From Shimwellia blattae DSM 4481 = NBRC 105725 (GTDB lineage Bacteria; Pseudomonadota; Gammaproteobacteria; Enterobacterales; Enterobacteriaceae): a stretch of DNA of 64,000 bases. Made by a program: the position numbers and the translations under genes. The notes beneath the pieces were generated by a model. The model saw only the letters and a list, made by a program, of their open reading frames with translations. It was not told where the DNA came from and did no database searches. Shown here in pieces: positions 50,370-59,794 of the stretch. The DNA is taken from the NCBI RefSeq assembly GCF_000262305.1, contig NC_017910.1:3596001-3660000 (forward strand), in the 5' to 3' direction. Positions within the stretch are counted from its first letter, which is position 1. Every line of letters starts with the position of its first letter.

Positions 50370-51328
50370 TACATTCCTGATGTTAACGAGATAAACAGCG
50401 GCAGGCTGAGGATGCTCAGAATAGAGCTGAATAACAGCACGGCTTCAGCATCCGGGGACTGCACGCCAAAACGGTTACCAAACACCACCCCAAAGAAGCC
50501 GGCGGCCAGCGCAATCATCAGCACACCGGTAACAGCAACCGGCCCCTGGATCCCGAAGATAACCACCAGCACCCAGGCGATAGCCGGCTGGATAAGCAGC
50601 TTGGTCAGGGTTGCAAGAATAACCACCGCGTTTATTTTCAGCTTACGGGCAGAGAGGATAACCCCGGTCAGGAACAGTGCGGCGGCCGTGGCGGCAAGGC
50701 CGAGAGGTTTCAGCGCGTACAGCACCAGATCCGGCATTTTAATGCCGATGGCCGAGAGGATAACCCCCAGCAGCGGGCCCCAGACAATCGGGTTTTTCAG
50801 TGAGCGCCACATCAGTACCGGCAACATTGACAGGGTCGAGCCCTGGTTTTCACCGGCGGCGCGGGCTTTTTCACGCTCAAGAATAAGCAGGCAGAACGGG
50901 GTCAGTAGCACGGAGCCACAGGCGATAGAGACCGCCACAGACAGGGATGTGGACGGGCCCTCTCCCAGCACACTGCCGAGGATAGGCAGCCCCAGCGCCG
51001 CATAGTTGGGAAGTGCGACGGTCAGGGTCAATACTGCGGCATCCTGCGGGGATTTTTTAAAGACCTTAACGGAGAGGAAATAGACGGCGGCATAGGTGAT
51101 CCACATGGAGAGTGTCAGGATCAGTAGCAGCGGCGACTGGGCAATAATCCCGACCCAGGGGGTCTGCACCGTCGCACTGAACAGGGCGGCGGGCAGGGCA
51201 AAATCCATTACAAACACATTCAGCAGAGAGACATTCTGGTTATCCACCTTTTTTGTCTTCCCGGCCCAGAACCCCAGCAGCATGATGACAAAAATAGGGG
51301 CGAGCGCATGAATAATTACATAAGTCAT
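50369..51328 (-). CDS. mdcF: Malonate transporter MdcF (AEC family)
   Basis: Auxin efflux carrier-family membrane protein, 319 residues and about 10 helices, thought to bring in malonate in Klebsiella. The halves begin MTYVIIHALAPIFVIMLLGF and SLKNPIVWGPLLGVILSAIG. It stands within the mdc operon after a 142-bp gap with no gene, which may contain a processing or secondary promoter site. Confidence 0.9.
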   Translation of the reverse strand: MTYVIIHALAPIFVIMLLGFWAGKTKKVDNQNVSLLNVFVMDFALPAALFSATVQTPWVGIIAQSPLLLILTLSMWITYAAVYFLSVKVFKKSPQDAAVLTLTVALPNYAALGLPILGSVLGEGPSTSLSVAVSIACGSVLLTPFCLLILEREKARAAGENQGSTLSMLPVLMWRSLKNPIVWGPLLGVILSAIGIKMPDLVLYALKPLGLAATAAALFLTGVILSARKLKINAVVILATLTKLLIQPAIAWVLVVIFGIQGPVAVTGVLMIALAAGFFGVVFGNRFGVQSPDAEAVLLFSSILSILSLPLFISLTSGM

Positions 51329-51470
51329 AACTTCACCTGTAGTTAAAAAAATACGGAAATAAAGCGATGATTATTATTTTTCGGCAGCAGCCTTCCCGGC
51401 AGGCACACCAGTGCCCGCCAGGTTGGTTTGATGTCCGGCAGGTATTTGTCGTCGGGCAGTTGCCGGTGAA

Positions 51471-52271
51471 TTACCAGCTTGCGCGCATGCGCTCGCGTAC
51501 CAGCGATGAGCTGTGGCGGTTTTTCGCCCCCAGGCGGCTCTTCAGGGTTGCGTCCTGACGGGCCTGCGCCACGGCCTGTATCAGGGTGTTATTTACCAGC
51601 GCCAGATCGTCGCTATCTGGCGCCGTGGCGCTGGTCACATTCAGCAGTGACGAGAGCAGCCCCAGGGTGGCGTAGTTGCTGATGTCATAGGCCATCGGCG
51701 GGATAGTGGCCGCCAGGGCCTCCAGGGATTCCACGGTACGCAGCGTGATGCGCGCCGCTGACGCTTTCCCCATGGCGTGGATCAGTACGCCGCTGTCGTT
51801 AAGGGCAATCAGGCGGTTCGCCTGGTAGCCGTGGGCGAGGAACGCCCCGGACATGGCTTTGCCCACAATCAGGCCAATTACCGGGTGGCCTGCCAGGCGG
51901 GCGTTAGCATATGCCGCGGCCGCCCCGGCCAGCGCCTGGTGGATCCCGAAGGCCTCTTCCCGGCGGCCATAAGCCTGGCTTGGCACATCAATCACCGCGA
52001 TGATCGGGCGTTTTACGGCCCGTTGTGCATCGGCGGCGATGGTGTCGCTGACCACTTTGGCAAGGGTCCAGCCTTCCAGCAGGCCCACCTCGCCCCCGGC
52101 GGCACGCGGGAAATGGTTATGGGCATCCGGCACCACGGCAATAAAGCGCGCCGTTTCGCCGTTCAGTTCGCCATCAGCAACCTGTACCGATGCGCACAGC
52201 CCCTCCAGACGCGGGGCGTTGGGTGCCAGTTTTTCCAGCCACAGGGCACCACGGCTCAGTTCCTGGTTCAT
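51471..52271 (-). CDS. mdcE: Malonate decarboxylase gamma subunit MdcE
   Basis: Carboxyltransferase-like gamma subunit which, with MdcD, decarboxylates malonyl-ACP to acetyl-ACP. 266 residues with a crotonase-like fold; VGKAMSGAFLAHGYQANRLI and AIDVPSQAYGRREE-type residues (VIDVPSQAYGRREE) are typical. Its ATG overlaps the mdcD stop by one base. Confidence 0.92.
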   Translation of the reverse strand: MNQELSRGALWLEKLAPNAPRLEGLCASVQVADGELNGETARFIAVVPDAHNHFPRAAGGEVGLLEGWTLAKVVSDTIAADAQRAVKRPIIAVIDVPSQAYGRREEAFGIHQALAGAAAAYANARLAGHPVIGLIVGKAMSGAFLAHGYQANRLIALNDSGVLIHAMGKASAARITLRTVESLEALAATIPPMAYDISNYATLGLLSSLLNVTSATAPDSDDLALVNNTLIQAVAQARQDATLKSRLGAKNRHSSSLVRERMRASW

Positions 52272-53104
52272 TATTTTTCCTCCCCTGCAAAAAACGCGGT
52301 GATCCGGGCGGTATCCGCCTGCTGGCGGGTATCGAAGCGGGACAGATGTTCAAGGAACCACGGGTATTTGTCCGTGCGCTCTTCGCGGCGCACGCCTTTG
52401 TCCAGCAGGGTGTTCATCGCCTGTTTTACCGCGTGGATACCGTCCCCGACCAGGGCATCTACCAGCCCGCTCTGATAGCGCACTTCGCCACCGGTCATAC
52501 TCCAGATAAACGGACGGTCCCGGGAGTCATACTCTTCGATCCCCGCTTCCTGTTCGATAACCTGCGGGCCGTTCAGGCCCAGACGGGCTTCACGGGTGAC
52601 CACCAGGTAACTGCACAACGCCGCAGCGATAGACATCCCGCCAAAGCAGCCCACCGTACCGGCCACAATCCCCACCACCGGCGCATAGCGGCGCAGGTCA
52701 ACAATGGCGGCGTGAATGTCGGCAATGGCCGCAAGGCCAAGGTTGGCCTCCTGTAAACGTACGCCACCGGTTTCAAGGCACAGTACCGCCTGGGTCGGGA
52801 TGCCGTTGCGGTTATCTTCCGCAGCCAGCTCCAGTGCCGCAGCCATTTTGGCCCCGGACACTTCGCCCATACTGCCCCCCTGGAACGCCCCTTCAATGGC
52901 AATCACAACGGACGGTTTGCCGTTAATGGTCCCTTTGGCAACCACCATCCCGTCGTCGGCCTGGGGCACAATGCCCTGGGGCCCTAACCACGGGGAGATG
53001 ATTTCATCAAAGGGATCCAGCAACTCGCGGTAGCTGCCGTCGTCCAGCAGGGCTCTGGCGCGCTGGCGCGCTCTTAATTCAATAAAACTGGGATCGTTAC
53101 GCAT
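52271..53104 (-). CDS. mdcD: Malonate decarboxylase beta subunit MdcD
   Basis: Beta subunit, 277 residues with the acetyl-CoA carboxylase carboxyltransferase-like fold. It forms the decarboxylation site with MdcE. Features are SFIELRARQRARALLDDGSYRE, the oxyanion-type region AFQGGSMGEVSGAKM and VAGTVGCFGGMSIAAALC. The start overlaps the end of mdcC by 8 nt. Confidence 0.93.
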   Translation of the reverse strand: MRNDPSFIELRARQRARALLDDGSYRELLDPFDEIISPWLGPQGIVPQADDGMVVAKGTINGKPSVVIAIEGAFQGGSMGEVSGAKMAAALELAAEDNRNGIPTQAVLCLETGGVRLQEANLGLAAIADIHAAIVDLRRYAPVVGIVAGTVGCFGGMSIAAALCSYLVVTREARLGLNGPQVIEQEAGIEEYDSRDRPFIWSMTGGEVRYQSGLVDALVGDGIHAVKQAMNTLLDKGVRREERTDKYPWFLEHLSRFDTRQQADTARITAFFAGEEK

Positions 53105-53396
53105 GGCTCACCTCCTCAAAGACCTGTTCGATACGAATACGGGCAACGCCGGGCGTGGCCCCGAAGTCGTGGATCGTCATAAGGCCGGACGGCAAACCGT
53201 TCAGTTTGCTCAGCCGGTCGAACAGGGCGTTCCAGCGGCCGGTGCTGTTATCAACGGAGGTGGTAATTTCAACGGTGAGCGTCTGCCCCTGGTCTGCGGT
53301 GAATAACACTTCCATATCACCGGATCCCACCACCCCGGCCAGCGCTCTACCGCTCAGGGAACGGCTGGCAGGAAATGACAATGTAATCTGTTCCAT
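53097..53396 (-). CDS. mdcC: Malonate decarboxylase acyl carrier protein MdcC
   Basis: Delta subunit, 99 residues. The prosthetic group attaches at Ser25 in VVGSGDMEV, identical in position to Klebsiella MdcC. Acyl groups shuttle on this arm between MdcA, MdcH and the decarboxylase. It is 9 nt from mdcB and overlaps mdcD. Confidence 0.95.
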   Translation of the reverse strand: MEQITLSFPASRSLSGRALAGVVGSGDMEVLFTADQGQTLTVEITTSVDNSTGRWNALFDRLSKLNGLPSGLMTIHDFGATPGVARIRIEQVFEEVSHA

Positions 53397-53405
53397 AACA
53401 CCTTC

Positions 53406-54272
53406 TTAATTTGGTAATTGGGCGACCTGCGGGTTACTGATACTGTCGAGAAACAGCGTGGCGGCCAGTAAATCGGCGGCGCCACCCGGTGAGGCATTGA
53501 GCGCCAGCATCCGGTCATCCAGCCGGGCCAGCGCCTGGCGGCCGGGCACTGTTGCACAGCCCCCCGCCGCAAGCACCGCCCGGGCACCGTTTTGCATGGC
53601 TTCCAGCCCCGGCATACCGGCGCGGTTCAGCACGCAGGTATCGCTCAGGGAGGTCATCACCGCCATCAGCGCATCCAGGCGTGCCTCACACTCGCGGCTG
53701 CCCCTGGCCCGGCTTTGCCGCAGTTGCGGCAGTGCCCGCGTCATAATGTGCGGAAAGCCGCTTGTGGCCTCTTCCCGGGCGCCGGGCACCCGGTAACGGT
53801 GAGTGGCGCGCAGCCCGTTGCTGAACACTCTGGGGGCGGCGCTGTCTGGCAGTTGTGCCAGCATCGCTGCCCGCCGGGCCACCTGGTGGCTGCTGGCCCC
53901 GGCGCCGAGCATGGCGCTGGCGCTGACCAGTAAACCAAGCGCCCAGATAGCGCCCCGGTGGGTATTCACCCCGCCGGTGGCCTGCATCATCGCGCGCTCC
54001 CCTTCCCGCCCCAGACGCCCGACGGTTTCCCGCAAGGCAATGTCCACAGGACGCAACCAGCTTTGTAATGCCAGTTGATGAAACGTCGGGGTGAGGCTGT
54101 GCGCTGAGCGCTCCATCAGCGCCAGAGAGAGATCCCTGTGCGCCCCGTTTCCCCGGCTGTCCACGAGACCCGGCTTCGGGCTAAGCCGCGCTTCGTCTAT
54201 CAGGGACGCTGTGGCGCGGGCGGCCAGCCAGCTGGCGCACTCCTCAGCGTGAGTCTGTGGTTGCAGTTTCAT
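53406..54272 (-). CDS. mdcB: Triphosphoribosyl-dephospho-CoA synthase MdcB
   Basis: Makes the prosthetic group precursor from ATP and dephospho-CoA. 288 residues, CitG/MdcB family. The signature region KPGLVDSRGNGAHRDLSLAL holds the metal-binding acidic residues, followed by TGGVNTHRGAIWALGLL. It overlaps mdcA by one base and precedes the ACP gene. Confidence 0.94.
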   Translation of the reverse strand: MKLQPQTHAEECASWLAARATASLIDEARLSPKPGLVDSRGNGAHRDLSLALMERSAHSLTPTFHQLALQSWLRPVDIALRETVGRLGREGERAMMQATGGVNTHRGAIWALGLLVSASAMLGAGASSHQVARRAAMLAQLPDSAAPRVFSNGLRATHRYRVPGAREEATSGFPHIMTRALPQLRQSRARGSRECEARLDALMAVMTSLSDTCVLNRAGMPGLEAMQNGARAVLAAGGCATVPGRQALARLDDRMLALNASPGGAADLLAATLFLDSISNPQVAQLPN

Positions 54273-55927
54273 TACCAGCTCCGGAATTTGGCAGGCGGGT
54301 TATAAAGGCCACCGGACCATTCCACCAGGTCCGCCACACTGCTGGCAGCCAGCAGGGAGCGGGTCGCATCGCTGCGGCGGATCCCCATATCTTCCGGGAA
54401 CAGCACTTTGCCGCTGCGGCGCAGCTCAGCCACCCGCCGGGGATCAACCCCCAGGCCGATGTCGGTGATCCCGGCAACGGCGGCCACCATGGCGCGGCGC
54501 TCTTCCATATCTTTAGCCCGGTACAGATAGGCCAGGCCTTCTTCGGTCAGAACGTGGGTGACGTCATCGCCGTAAATCATCACCGGCGCCAGCGGCATTC
54601 CGCTGGTTTTCGCCACCTCAACCGCTTCCAGGGTCTCCACAAATGTGGGTTTTACCCCGGCCTGGAAGGTTTCCACCATCTGGACCACCAGCTTTTTCCC
54701 GCGTTTCATCGGGTCCGGCTCGGTTATCATATTCAGCCAGGCCGGGGTCGCGTGGCGGCGACCGTGGGGGTCGTGCCCCATATTGGGCGCACCACCAAAC
54801 CCGGAAAGGCGGCCACGGGTCACCGTGGAGGAGTTCGCCTCCCCGTCGACCTGCAGTGTCGAGCCGATAAACATATCTATGGCGTACTGACCCGCCAGCT
54901 GGCAGAACGCGCGGTTAGAGCGCATGGAGCCGTCGGCACCGGTAAAGAACACGTCCGGGCGGGCGCGGATGTACTCTTCCATCCCCAGTTCACCGCCGAA
55001 GCAGTGCACGCTCTCCACCCAGCCGCTTTCAATGGCGGGGATCAGTGTCGGGTGCGGGTTCAGGGTCCAGTGCTTACAGATTTTGCCCTTCAGGCCGAGC
55101 TGTTCACCGTAGGTAGGCAGCAGCAGTTCAATGGCCGCGGTGTTAAAACCGATACCGTGGTTCAGGGACTGTACCTGGTGTTCTGCATAGACTCCTTTAA
55201 TGGCCATCATCGCCATCAGGATATGCTCTTGTTTGATGAGGCGTGGGTCGCGGGTGAATAGCGGCTCAATAAAGAACGGCTTATCCGCCACCACCACGTA
55301 GTCAATCCAGGAGCCCGGAATATCGACCCGCGGCAGGTCGCAGTCGTCATCTACCAGTTCATTCACCTGGGCGATAACAATACCGTCATGGAAGGCGGCC
55401 GCTTCAACCAGCGCCGGGGTATCTTCGGTACTGGCCCCGGTGTACAGGTTGCCGTTACGGTCCGCTTTAAAACCGGCGATCAGCGCGATATTCGGCGCCA
55501 GATCCACATACAGGCGGGAGTAGAGCTCGATATAGGTGTGAATAGCACCGATTTCCAGTAAACCGTCTTCCAGCAGCTGGGAGATCCGCAGGCTCTGAGT
55601 CCCGGAGAAGGAGAAGTCCAGCTTACGGGCAATCCCTTTTTCAAAGATATCCAGATGCTCAGGGCGACCCACACTTGGCATGATCATGTGCAGGTCGTGG
55701 ACTTTTTGCGGGCTGACTTGTGCCAGGGCGCGGGAGAGGAAATCAGCCTGTTTCTGGTTGTTACCCTCCAGAACTACCCGGTCGCCGGGGGCGATCAGTT
55801 TTTCCATCATGTCGACAAGGTGAGCCGTCGGGATCACCTTGCCCTGTACCGGCAGCAGGGCTTTACGGCGCTGCTTTTCAGTACGGCGCGAATTCCAGAC
55901 CCGCGCAGGCGTTTGCCCAGATAACAT
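54272..55927 (-). CDS. mdcA: Malonate decarboxylase alpha subunit (acetyl-ACP:malonate ACP transferase) MdcA
   Basis: Exchanges acetyl for malonyl on the carrier protein, releasing acetate. 551 residues, CoA-transferase-like two-domain fold. The stretch GDRVVLEGNNQKQADFLSRA is near the N-terminus, and ESGWVESVHCFGGELGMEEY carries the region of the family's glutamate. AGGAGG lies about 7 nt before the ATG at 55927. First gene of mdcABCDEFGH. Confidence 0.95.
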   Translation of the reverse strand: MLSGQTPARVWNSRRTEKQRRKALLPVQGKVIPTAHLVDMMEKLIAPGDRVVLEGNNQKQADFLSRALAQVSPQKVHDLHMIMPSVGRPEHLDIFEKGIARKLDFSFSGTQSLRISQLLEDGLLEIGAIHTYIELYSRLYVDLAPNIALIAGFKADRNGNLYTGASTEDTPALVEAAAFHDGIVIAQVNELVDDDCDLPRVDIPGSWIDYVVVADKPFFIEPLFTRDPRLIKQEHILMAMMAIKGVYAEHQVQSLNHGIGFNTAAIELLLPTYGEQLGLKGKICKHWTLNPHPTLIPAIESGWVESVHCFGGELGMEEYIRARPDVFFTGADGSMRSNRAFCQLAGQYAIDMFIGSTLQVDGEANSSTVTRGRLSGFGGAPNMGHDPHGRRHATPAWLNMITEPDPMKRGKKLVVQMVETFQAGVKPTFVETLEAVEVAKTSGMPLAPVMIYGDDVTHVLTEEGLAYLYRAKDMEERRAMVAAVAGITDIGLGVDPRRVAELRRSGKVLFPEDMGIRRSDATRSLLAASSVADLVEWSGGLYNPPAKFRSW

Positions 55928-55947
55928 TATTAACCTCCTGATTCAGC

Positions 55948-55962
55948 CAATCATTTTGATTG
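55948..55962 (-). promoter_or_regulatory. Palindrome upstream of mdcA
   Basis: CAATCA-TTT-TGATTG (55948-55962) lies 21 nt before the mdcA ATG. It could be part of the MdcR site or sit in the 5' leader. Assignment is weak. Confidence 0.4.
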
Positions 55963-56131
55963 CTTAACGCTGCAGGTGAGTCTGGGCTATGGGGGAAAAT
56001 GCATCAATTAAGCGCGGCGTACCATTGTTAGCCTGAGAGTAATAATGAGCCTCAGACGTTCTGCAACGCCCCGTGAGATAAACGGTGAAGGGGAAGCAAG
56101 ATCAGGCCGCCAGGGGCGGCCATCAGGGGAA

Positions 56132-56521
56132 TTAGCGGTACTTCTTGTGGTAGGTATTGCGGGTGGTTTTAAACTCTTCGGCGGCGGCCCGGGCTTCGGT
56201 AATTTTGCCCTCATCCACCAGCTTCAGCGCTCCGTCAATCTGGCCTATCAGCAGATCCATACCGTGGCGGTAGTCTTTCATGTCCGGGCTGTCGTGATCC
56301 TGCTTCTCCAGCTTTGGCGGGGTTCCCCGGTGGGCATCCACCGCGGCGACGCGCATTTGCTGCAGCGCGTCTTTCATTTTGGCTGCGTCATCGGTTTTCA
56401 GCACCACGCTGTAGTGCTTTGCGATGGTTTCCATATCTTCGCCCACGTCCCGGGCCAGAACACCAGCACTGCTGAACAACACCGCTGAAGCGGTCAGAAT
56501 GGATAAGAGTGTTTTACGCAT
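56132..56521 (-). CDS. cybC: Soluble cytochrome b562
   Basis: Periplasmic four-helix haem protein, 129 residues with a signal peptide ending near VLA. Haem ligands are Met30 (DMETIAKHY, Met7 of the mature form) and His125 in NTYHKKYR (His102 mature). The copy is intact, whereas K-12 cybC lacks a proper signal sequence. The physiological partner is unknown. The hairpin GGCCGC/GCGGCC (56105-56121) follows its stop. Confidence 0.94.
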   Translation of the reverse strand: MRKTLLSILTASAVLFSSAGVLARDVGEDMETIAKHYSVVLKTDDAAKMKDALQQMRVAAVDAHRGTPPKLEKQDHDSPDMKDYRHGMDLLIGQIDGALKLVDEGKITEARAAAEEFKTTRNTYHKKYR

Positions 56522-56539
56522 CGGCTTCCCTTTTTATAG

Positions 56540-56555
56540 TGCCCCCATGGGGGCA
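56540..56555 (-). promoter_or_regulatory. Perfect palindrome upstream of cybC
   Basis: TGCCCCCATGGGGGCA is a 16-bp perfect palindrome centred about 27 nt before the cybC start, with TATA-like AT bases next to it. It could be an operator or a hairpin in the leader. Confidence 0.45.
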
Positions 56556-56648
56556 TGGTTGTTTACTGAGGTGTCGATGCGGCAGGGATTGGGTATGCAG
56601 GTGAAACGCCCCCGCCGCGCCTGCCTGGCCGCGCCGCAGCCAGGTAAA

Positions 56649-57989
56649 TTATTGCCCGGCGATTTTCATCTCCGGCAGCAGCACAGAACCACACTGGATG
56701 TTACTGCGGGTTTCAATATCATCCCCGGTGGTGACGATGTTGCGCCACATATCTTTCAGGTTTCCGGCAATGGTTATCTCGCTCACCGGGTACTGGATTT
56801 GCCCGTTCTCAACCCAGAAGCCGGACGCCCCGCGGGAATAGTCCCCGGTGATGCCGCTCACCCCCTGGCCCATAAGCTCAGTCACCACCAGGCCTGTGCC
56901 CATCTCTTTGAGCATGCCGTCAAAATCCAGCCCGCGCCCGGCAATGCGCCAGTTGTGGATCCCGCCTGCGTGGCCGGTGCTTTTCAGCCCCAGCTTACGG
57001 GCAGAGTAGCTGGTCAGCAGCCACTGCCGGAGTATGCCGTCTTTAACAATATCCCGGCGCTCAGTACGCACCCCTTCACTGTCGAACGGGGTTGAGGCCA
57101 GACCTTGCAGTATATGGGGGTGCTCTTCAATGGTCAGCCAATCTGGCAGGATTTGCTGGCCCAGTGCATCCAGCAGAAAGGTAGATTTGCGATACACCGC
57201 CCCACCGGCAATCGCCCCCACCAGGTGACCAAACAGGCCGGTGGCGGCTTCCGCTGCAAAAATTACCGGGGCTTTCATGGTGGCGAGTTTGCGCGGTGCC
57301 AGGCGTGCCAGGGTGCGGCGGGCGCACTCTTCCCCGACCCATTCCGGGCTTTTCAGCCCCTCCATGGTGCGGCTGATGGTGTATGCGTAATCGCGCTCCA
57401 TGCTGCCGTTCTCTTCACCAATCACACAGCTGGACAGGGAGTGGCGGGTAGAGCAGTAGCTTTGCAGCATGCCGTGGCTGTTACCGAACACTTTAATGCC
57501 GTAGTGGCTGTTAAAACTGCCCCCTTCGGTATTGGTGATGCGTTTATCGGCCTTCAGAGAGGCCTGCTCCGCCCGGGAGGCCAGCTCAATGGCGCGATCT
57601 GCGTCCACTTCCTGCGGGTGGAACAGATCAAGATCCGGGGCCTCATAGGCCAGCAGATCCTTGTCCGCCACCCCGGCACAGGGATCTTCACTGGTGTAGC
57701 GGGCAATATCCAGCGCCGCCTGCACGGTACGCGCAATCGCCTCCGGGCTGAGATCGGTAGACGAGGCGCTGCCTTTACGGTTCTGGTGGTAGACGGTGAT
57801 CCCCAGGGCCCCGTCGCTGTTGAATTCTACGTTTTCGACCTCACCATAGCGCGTGCTGACACTAATCCCGGTGGTTTTGGTAACGGCAACTTCCGCGCCA
57901 TCCGCCTTGCCGGAAGCCAGCTCCAGCGCCTGGGCCACGGCGTGCTCAAGGGTTTTGCGTTGCTGCGTAACTTGTGTAATTAGTTTCAT
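56649..57989 (-). CDS. pmbA: Metalloprotease PmbA (TldE)
   Basis: Subunit of the TldD/TldE protease that matures microcin B17 and degrades unfolded peptides such as CcdA. 446 residues. Blocks present are SDGALGITVYHQNRKGSASS, ASTPFDSEGVRTERR and STGHAGGIHNWRIAG. TldE itself lacks the HExxH metal site, which TldD provides. It is divergent from yjgA, as in E. coli. Confidence 0.95.
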   Translation of the reverse strand: MKLITQVTQQRKTLEHAVAQALELASGKADGAEVAVTKTTGISVSTRYGEVENVEFNSDGALGITVYHQNRKGSASSTDLSPEAIARTVQAALDIARYTSEDPCAGVADKDLLAYEAPDLDLFHPQEVDADRAIELASRAEQASLKADKRITNTEGGSFNSHYGIKVFGNSHGMLQSYCSTRHSLSSCVIGEENGSMERDYAYTISRTMEGLKSPEWVGEECARRTLARLAPRKLATMKAPVIFAAEAATGLFGHLVGAIAGGAVYRKSTFLLDALGQQILPDWLTIEEHPHILQGLASTPFDSEGVRTERRDIVKDGILRQWLLTSYSARKLGLKSTGHAGGIHNWRIAGRGLDFDGMLKEMGTGLVVTELMGQGVSGITGDYSRGASGFWVENGQIQYPVSEITIAGNLKDMWRNIVTTGDDIETRSNIQCGSVLLPEMKIAGQ

Positions 57990-58155
57990 TGCGATGCCAT
58001 AATGTATGTACGGTGGAGTGCGCCAAAGCCGCCCGGGGCGGTTATTCAGCCCATTCAGATAAAGTAAACCAATTCTGTCTGAAGTCTATCAGAGAACCAT
58101 TTCGCTGTGCGCCTCTGAACTGTTACTATTAGCCTCTTTTGTTGAGGAGCCTGAA

Positions 58156-58701
58156 ATGACGAAGCAGCCTGAAGACTGGCTCGAAAATGTCCCGGATGAT
58201 GAAGAAGAAGATGACGAGATCATCTGGGTCAGTAAAAGTGAAATTAAACGCGATGCCGAAGAGTTAAAAGATCTCGGTGTTGAGCTGACTGAGCTTGGCA
58301 AAAACGGCCTGGATAAAATCCCGCTGGATGACGATCTGCGCGCCGCCGTTGAGCTGGCCCAGAAGATCAAAAAAGAGGGCCGTCGCCGCCAGATCCAGCT
58401 GATCGGCAAACTGCTGCGCCAGCGCGATGTGGAGCCGATCCGCCAGGCGCTGGATAAACTGAAAAACCGCCATAACCAGCAGGTGGCGCTGTTCCATAAA
58501 CTGGAAGGGCTGCGTGACCGGCTGATTGAAGAAGGCGACGATGCGATCCCGGATGTGCTGAACCTGTATCCGCAGGCCGATCGCCAGCAGTTGCGCTCAC
58601 TGGTGCGCAATGCCCGTAAAGAGAAAAACGACAACAAGCCCCCTAAATCTGCCCGCCTGATTTTCCAGTATCTGCGCGATCTGGCAGAAGCGCAGGAGTA
58701 A
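58156..58701 (+). CDS. darP: Ribosome-associated protein YjgA (DarP)
   Basis: Assists late maturation of the 50S subunit. 181 residues (183 in E. coli), DUF615 family. It begins with an acidic segment PDDEEEDDEIIWVSKSEIKR and continues helical with FHKLEGLRDRLIEEGDDA. A TTGAGGAG ribosome site precedes the ATG. It is divergent from pmbA across 166 bp. Confidence 0.94.
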   Translation: MTKQPEDWLENVPDDEEEDDEIIWVSKSEIKRDAEELKDLGVELTELGKNGLDKIPLDDDLRAAVELAQKIKKEGRRRQIQLIGKLLRQRDVEPIRQALDKLKNRHNQQVALFHKLEGLRDRLIEEGDDAIPDVLNLYPQADRQQLRSLVRNARKEKNDNKPPKSARLIFQYLRDLAEAQE

Positions 58702-58769
58702 GCCGCGCATCATACGACCGGGCCAGTACCACAACGGCCCGGTAGCCCCGCGTGAGGCAGGCAAATCCG

Positions 58770-59705
58770 TCAGTGGCGAATCTGCGCCAGCTCTTCGGCA
58801 CTCAGGCGGGTGAGCGCCATGACCTGTTCAGGATCCATACCGGCCTTTAGCATGGCGCAGGCCACCTCGCGCCGTGCTTCGGCGCCCCCTTCAATCCGCC
58901 CTTCGATGTGCCCTTCAAGGCGACCTTCAAGACGGCCTTTTTGCTCAAGCTGTTGTGCGATTGTCATCAGTTGATCCTTATATTGCGGCGCCCGGTGTAT
59001 CAGCCTGTCGATAAACGCCCTGGCGTCTGAGGTTTCACCCACCTGTATCATATAGTGTACCAGCGAAACCACCAGACGGCCGGGTAGCCACTCTGCCAGC
59101 AGCAGCGTAGCCAGTTGATCCGTCAGTTCGGCTAAATCCCGCTGCCGGATATGCTTTTGCAGCAGCGTCAGGGCAGCCATGCTGCGGTGGGTCATTATCT
59201 CTTCATCGGGGATGAGCGTCACGTCCACTATCGGGAAATCGGTGAAGTAGATCTTACCTGCCAGTTGCGGATCGCCAAACCCCTGCAGCCAGTTGGTCGA
59301 ATAGGGGTAAGGGGTTCGCGCTCCGGCATAAAACAGCACCGGGATCACCAGCGGCAGTTGCGGGTGCCCGGCATCAAGATGGCGCTGCATAACCGCCACG
59401 GCGTAGCGCAGCAGGCGAAATGCCATATGTTTATCCGGCGTTGACTGGTGCTCAATCAGTACGTGGATATAGCCCTCTCCCCCGTCCCGGGTTTTCAGAC
59501 TGTAGAGCACGTCGCTGAAATACTGGCGCAGATCGTCTTCAACAAACGAGCCTGATACCAGGCGCAGGCTCTCCAGAGAGCATCTCTCCCGCACCTCCTC
59601 TGGCAGATGCAGCGCCATAAAATCGCGGGCAATCTGCGGCTGGCTGAGGAACTGGCGGAATATGGCGTCATGGGGGGTTGGTGTGCTGGTAGTTTTCGTC
59701 ATCAT
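58770..59705 (-). CDS. Rpn family recombination-promoting nuclease/putative transposase
   Basis: PD-(D/E)xK nuclease family protein (YhgA-like), 311 residues from ATG 59705 (an ATG at 59702 is equally possible; GGAG lies just upstream). The N-terminus PHDAIFRQFLSQPQIARDF and the nuclease core region LIEHQSTPDKHMAFRLLRY with its Glu-His-Gln are typical. The tail has a four-unit [G-R/H-L/I-E] repeat before the C-terminal helix. Relatives cut DNA and act in recombination or phage defence; mobility of this copy is not evident, no inverted repeats were seen. Confidence 0.88.
   Translation of the reverse strand: MMTKTTSTPTPHDAIFRQFLSQPQIARDFMALHLPEEVRERCSLESLRLVSGSFVEDDLRQYFSDVLYSLKTRDGGEGYIHVLIEHQSTPDKHMAFRLLRYAVAVMQRHLDAGHPQLPLVIPVLFYAGARTPYPYSTNWLQGFGDPQLAGKIYFTDFPIVDVTLIPDEEIMTHRSMAALTLLQKHIRQRDLAELTDQLATLLLAEWLPGRLVVSLVHYMIQVGETSDARAFIDRLIHRAPQYKDQLMTIAQQLEQKGRLEGRLEGHIEGRIEGGAEARREVACAMLKAGMDPEQVMALTRLSAEELAQIRH
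58890..58937 (-). repeat. Four tandem 12-nt repeats inside the Rpn gene
   Basis: Four 12-nt units at 58890-58937 encode GRLE, GRLE, GHIE and GRIE in order of translation. The DNA units differ at several positions, mostly in the second codon. Confidence 0.8.
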
Positions 59706-59794
59706 CCCTGCTCCGGCAATCGTGCCTGGCACATACTACGGCAGCCGGATAAATGCGGATATTGGCGAAAATCAGAAAGAATGGGGTGTCATCA

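Noticed and set aside
54257..55261. 334-codon plus-strand frame over mdcA
   Set aside because: Shadow of mdcA; no start context or family.
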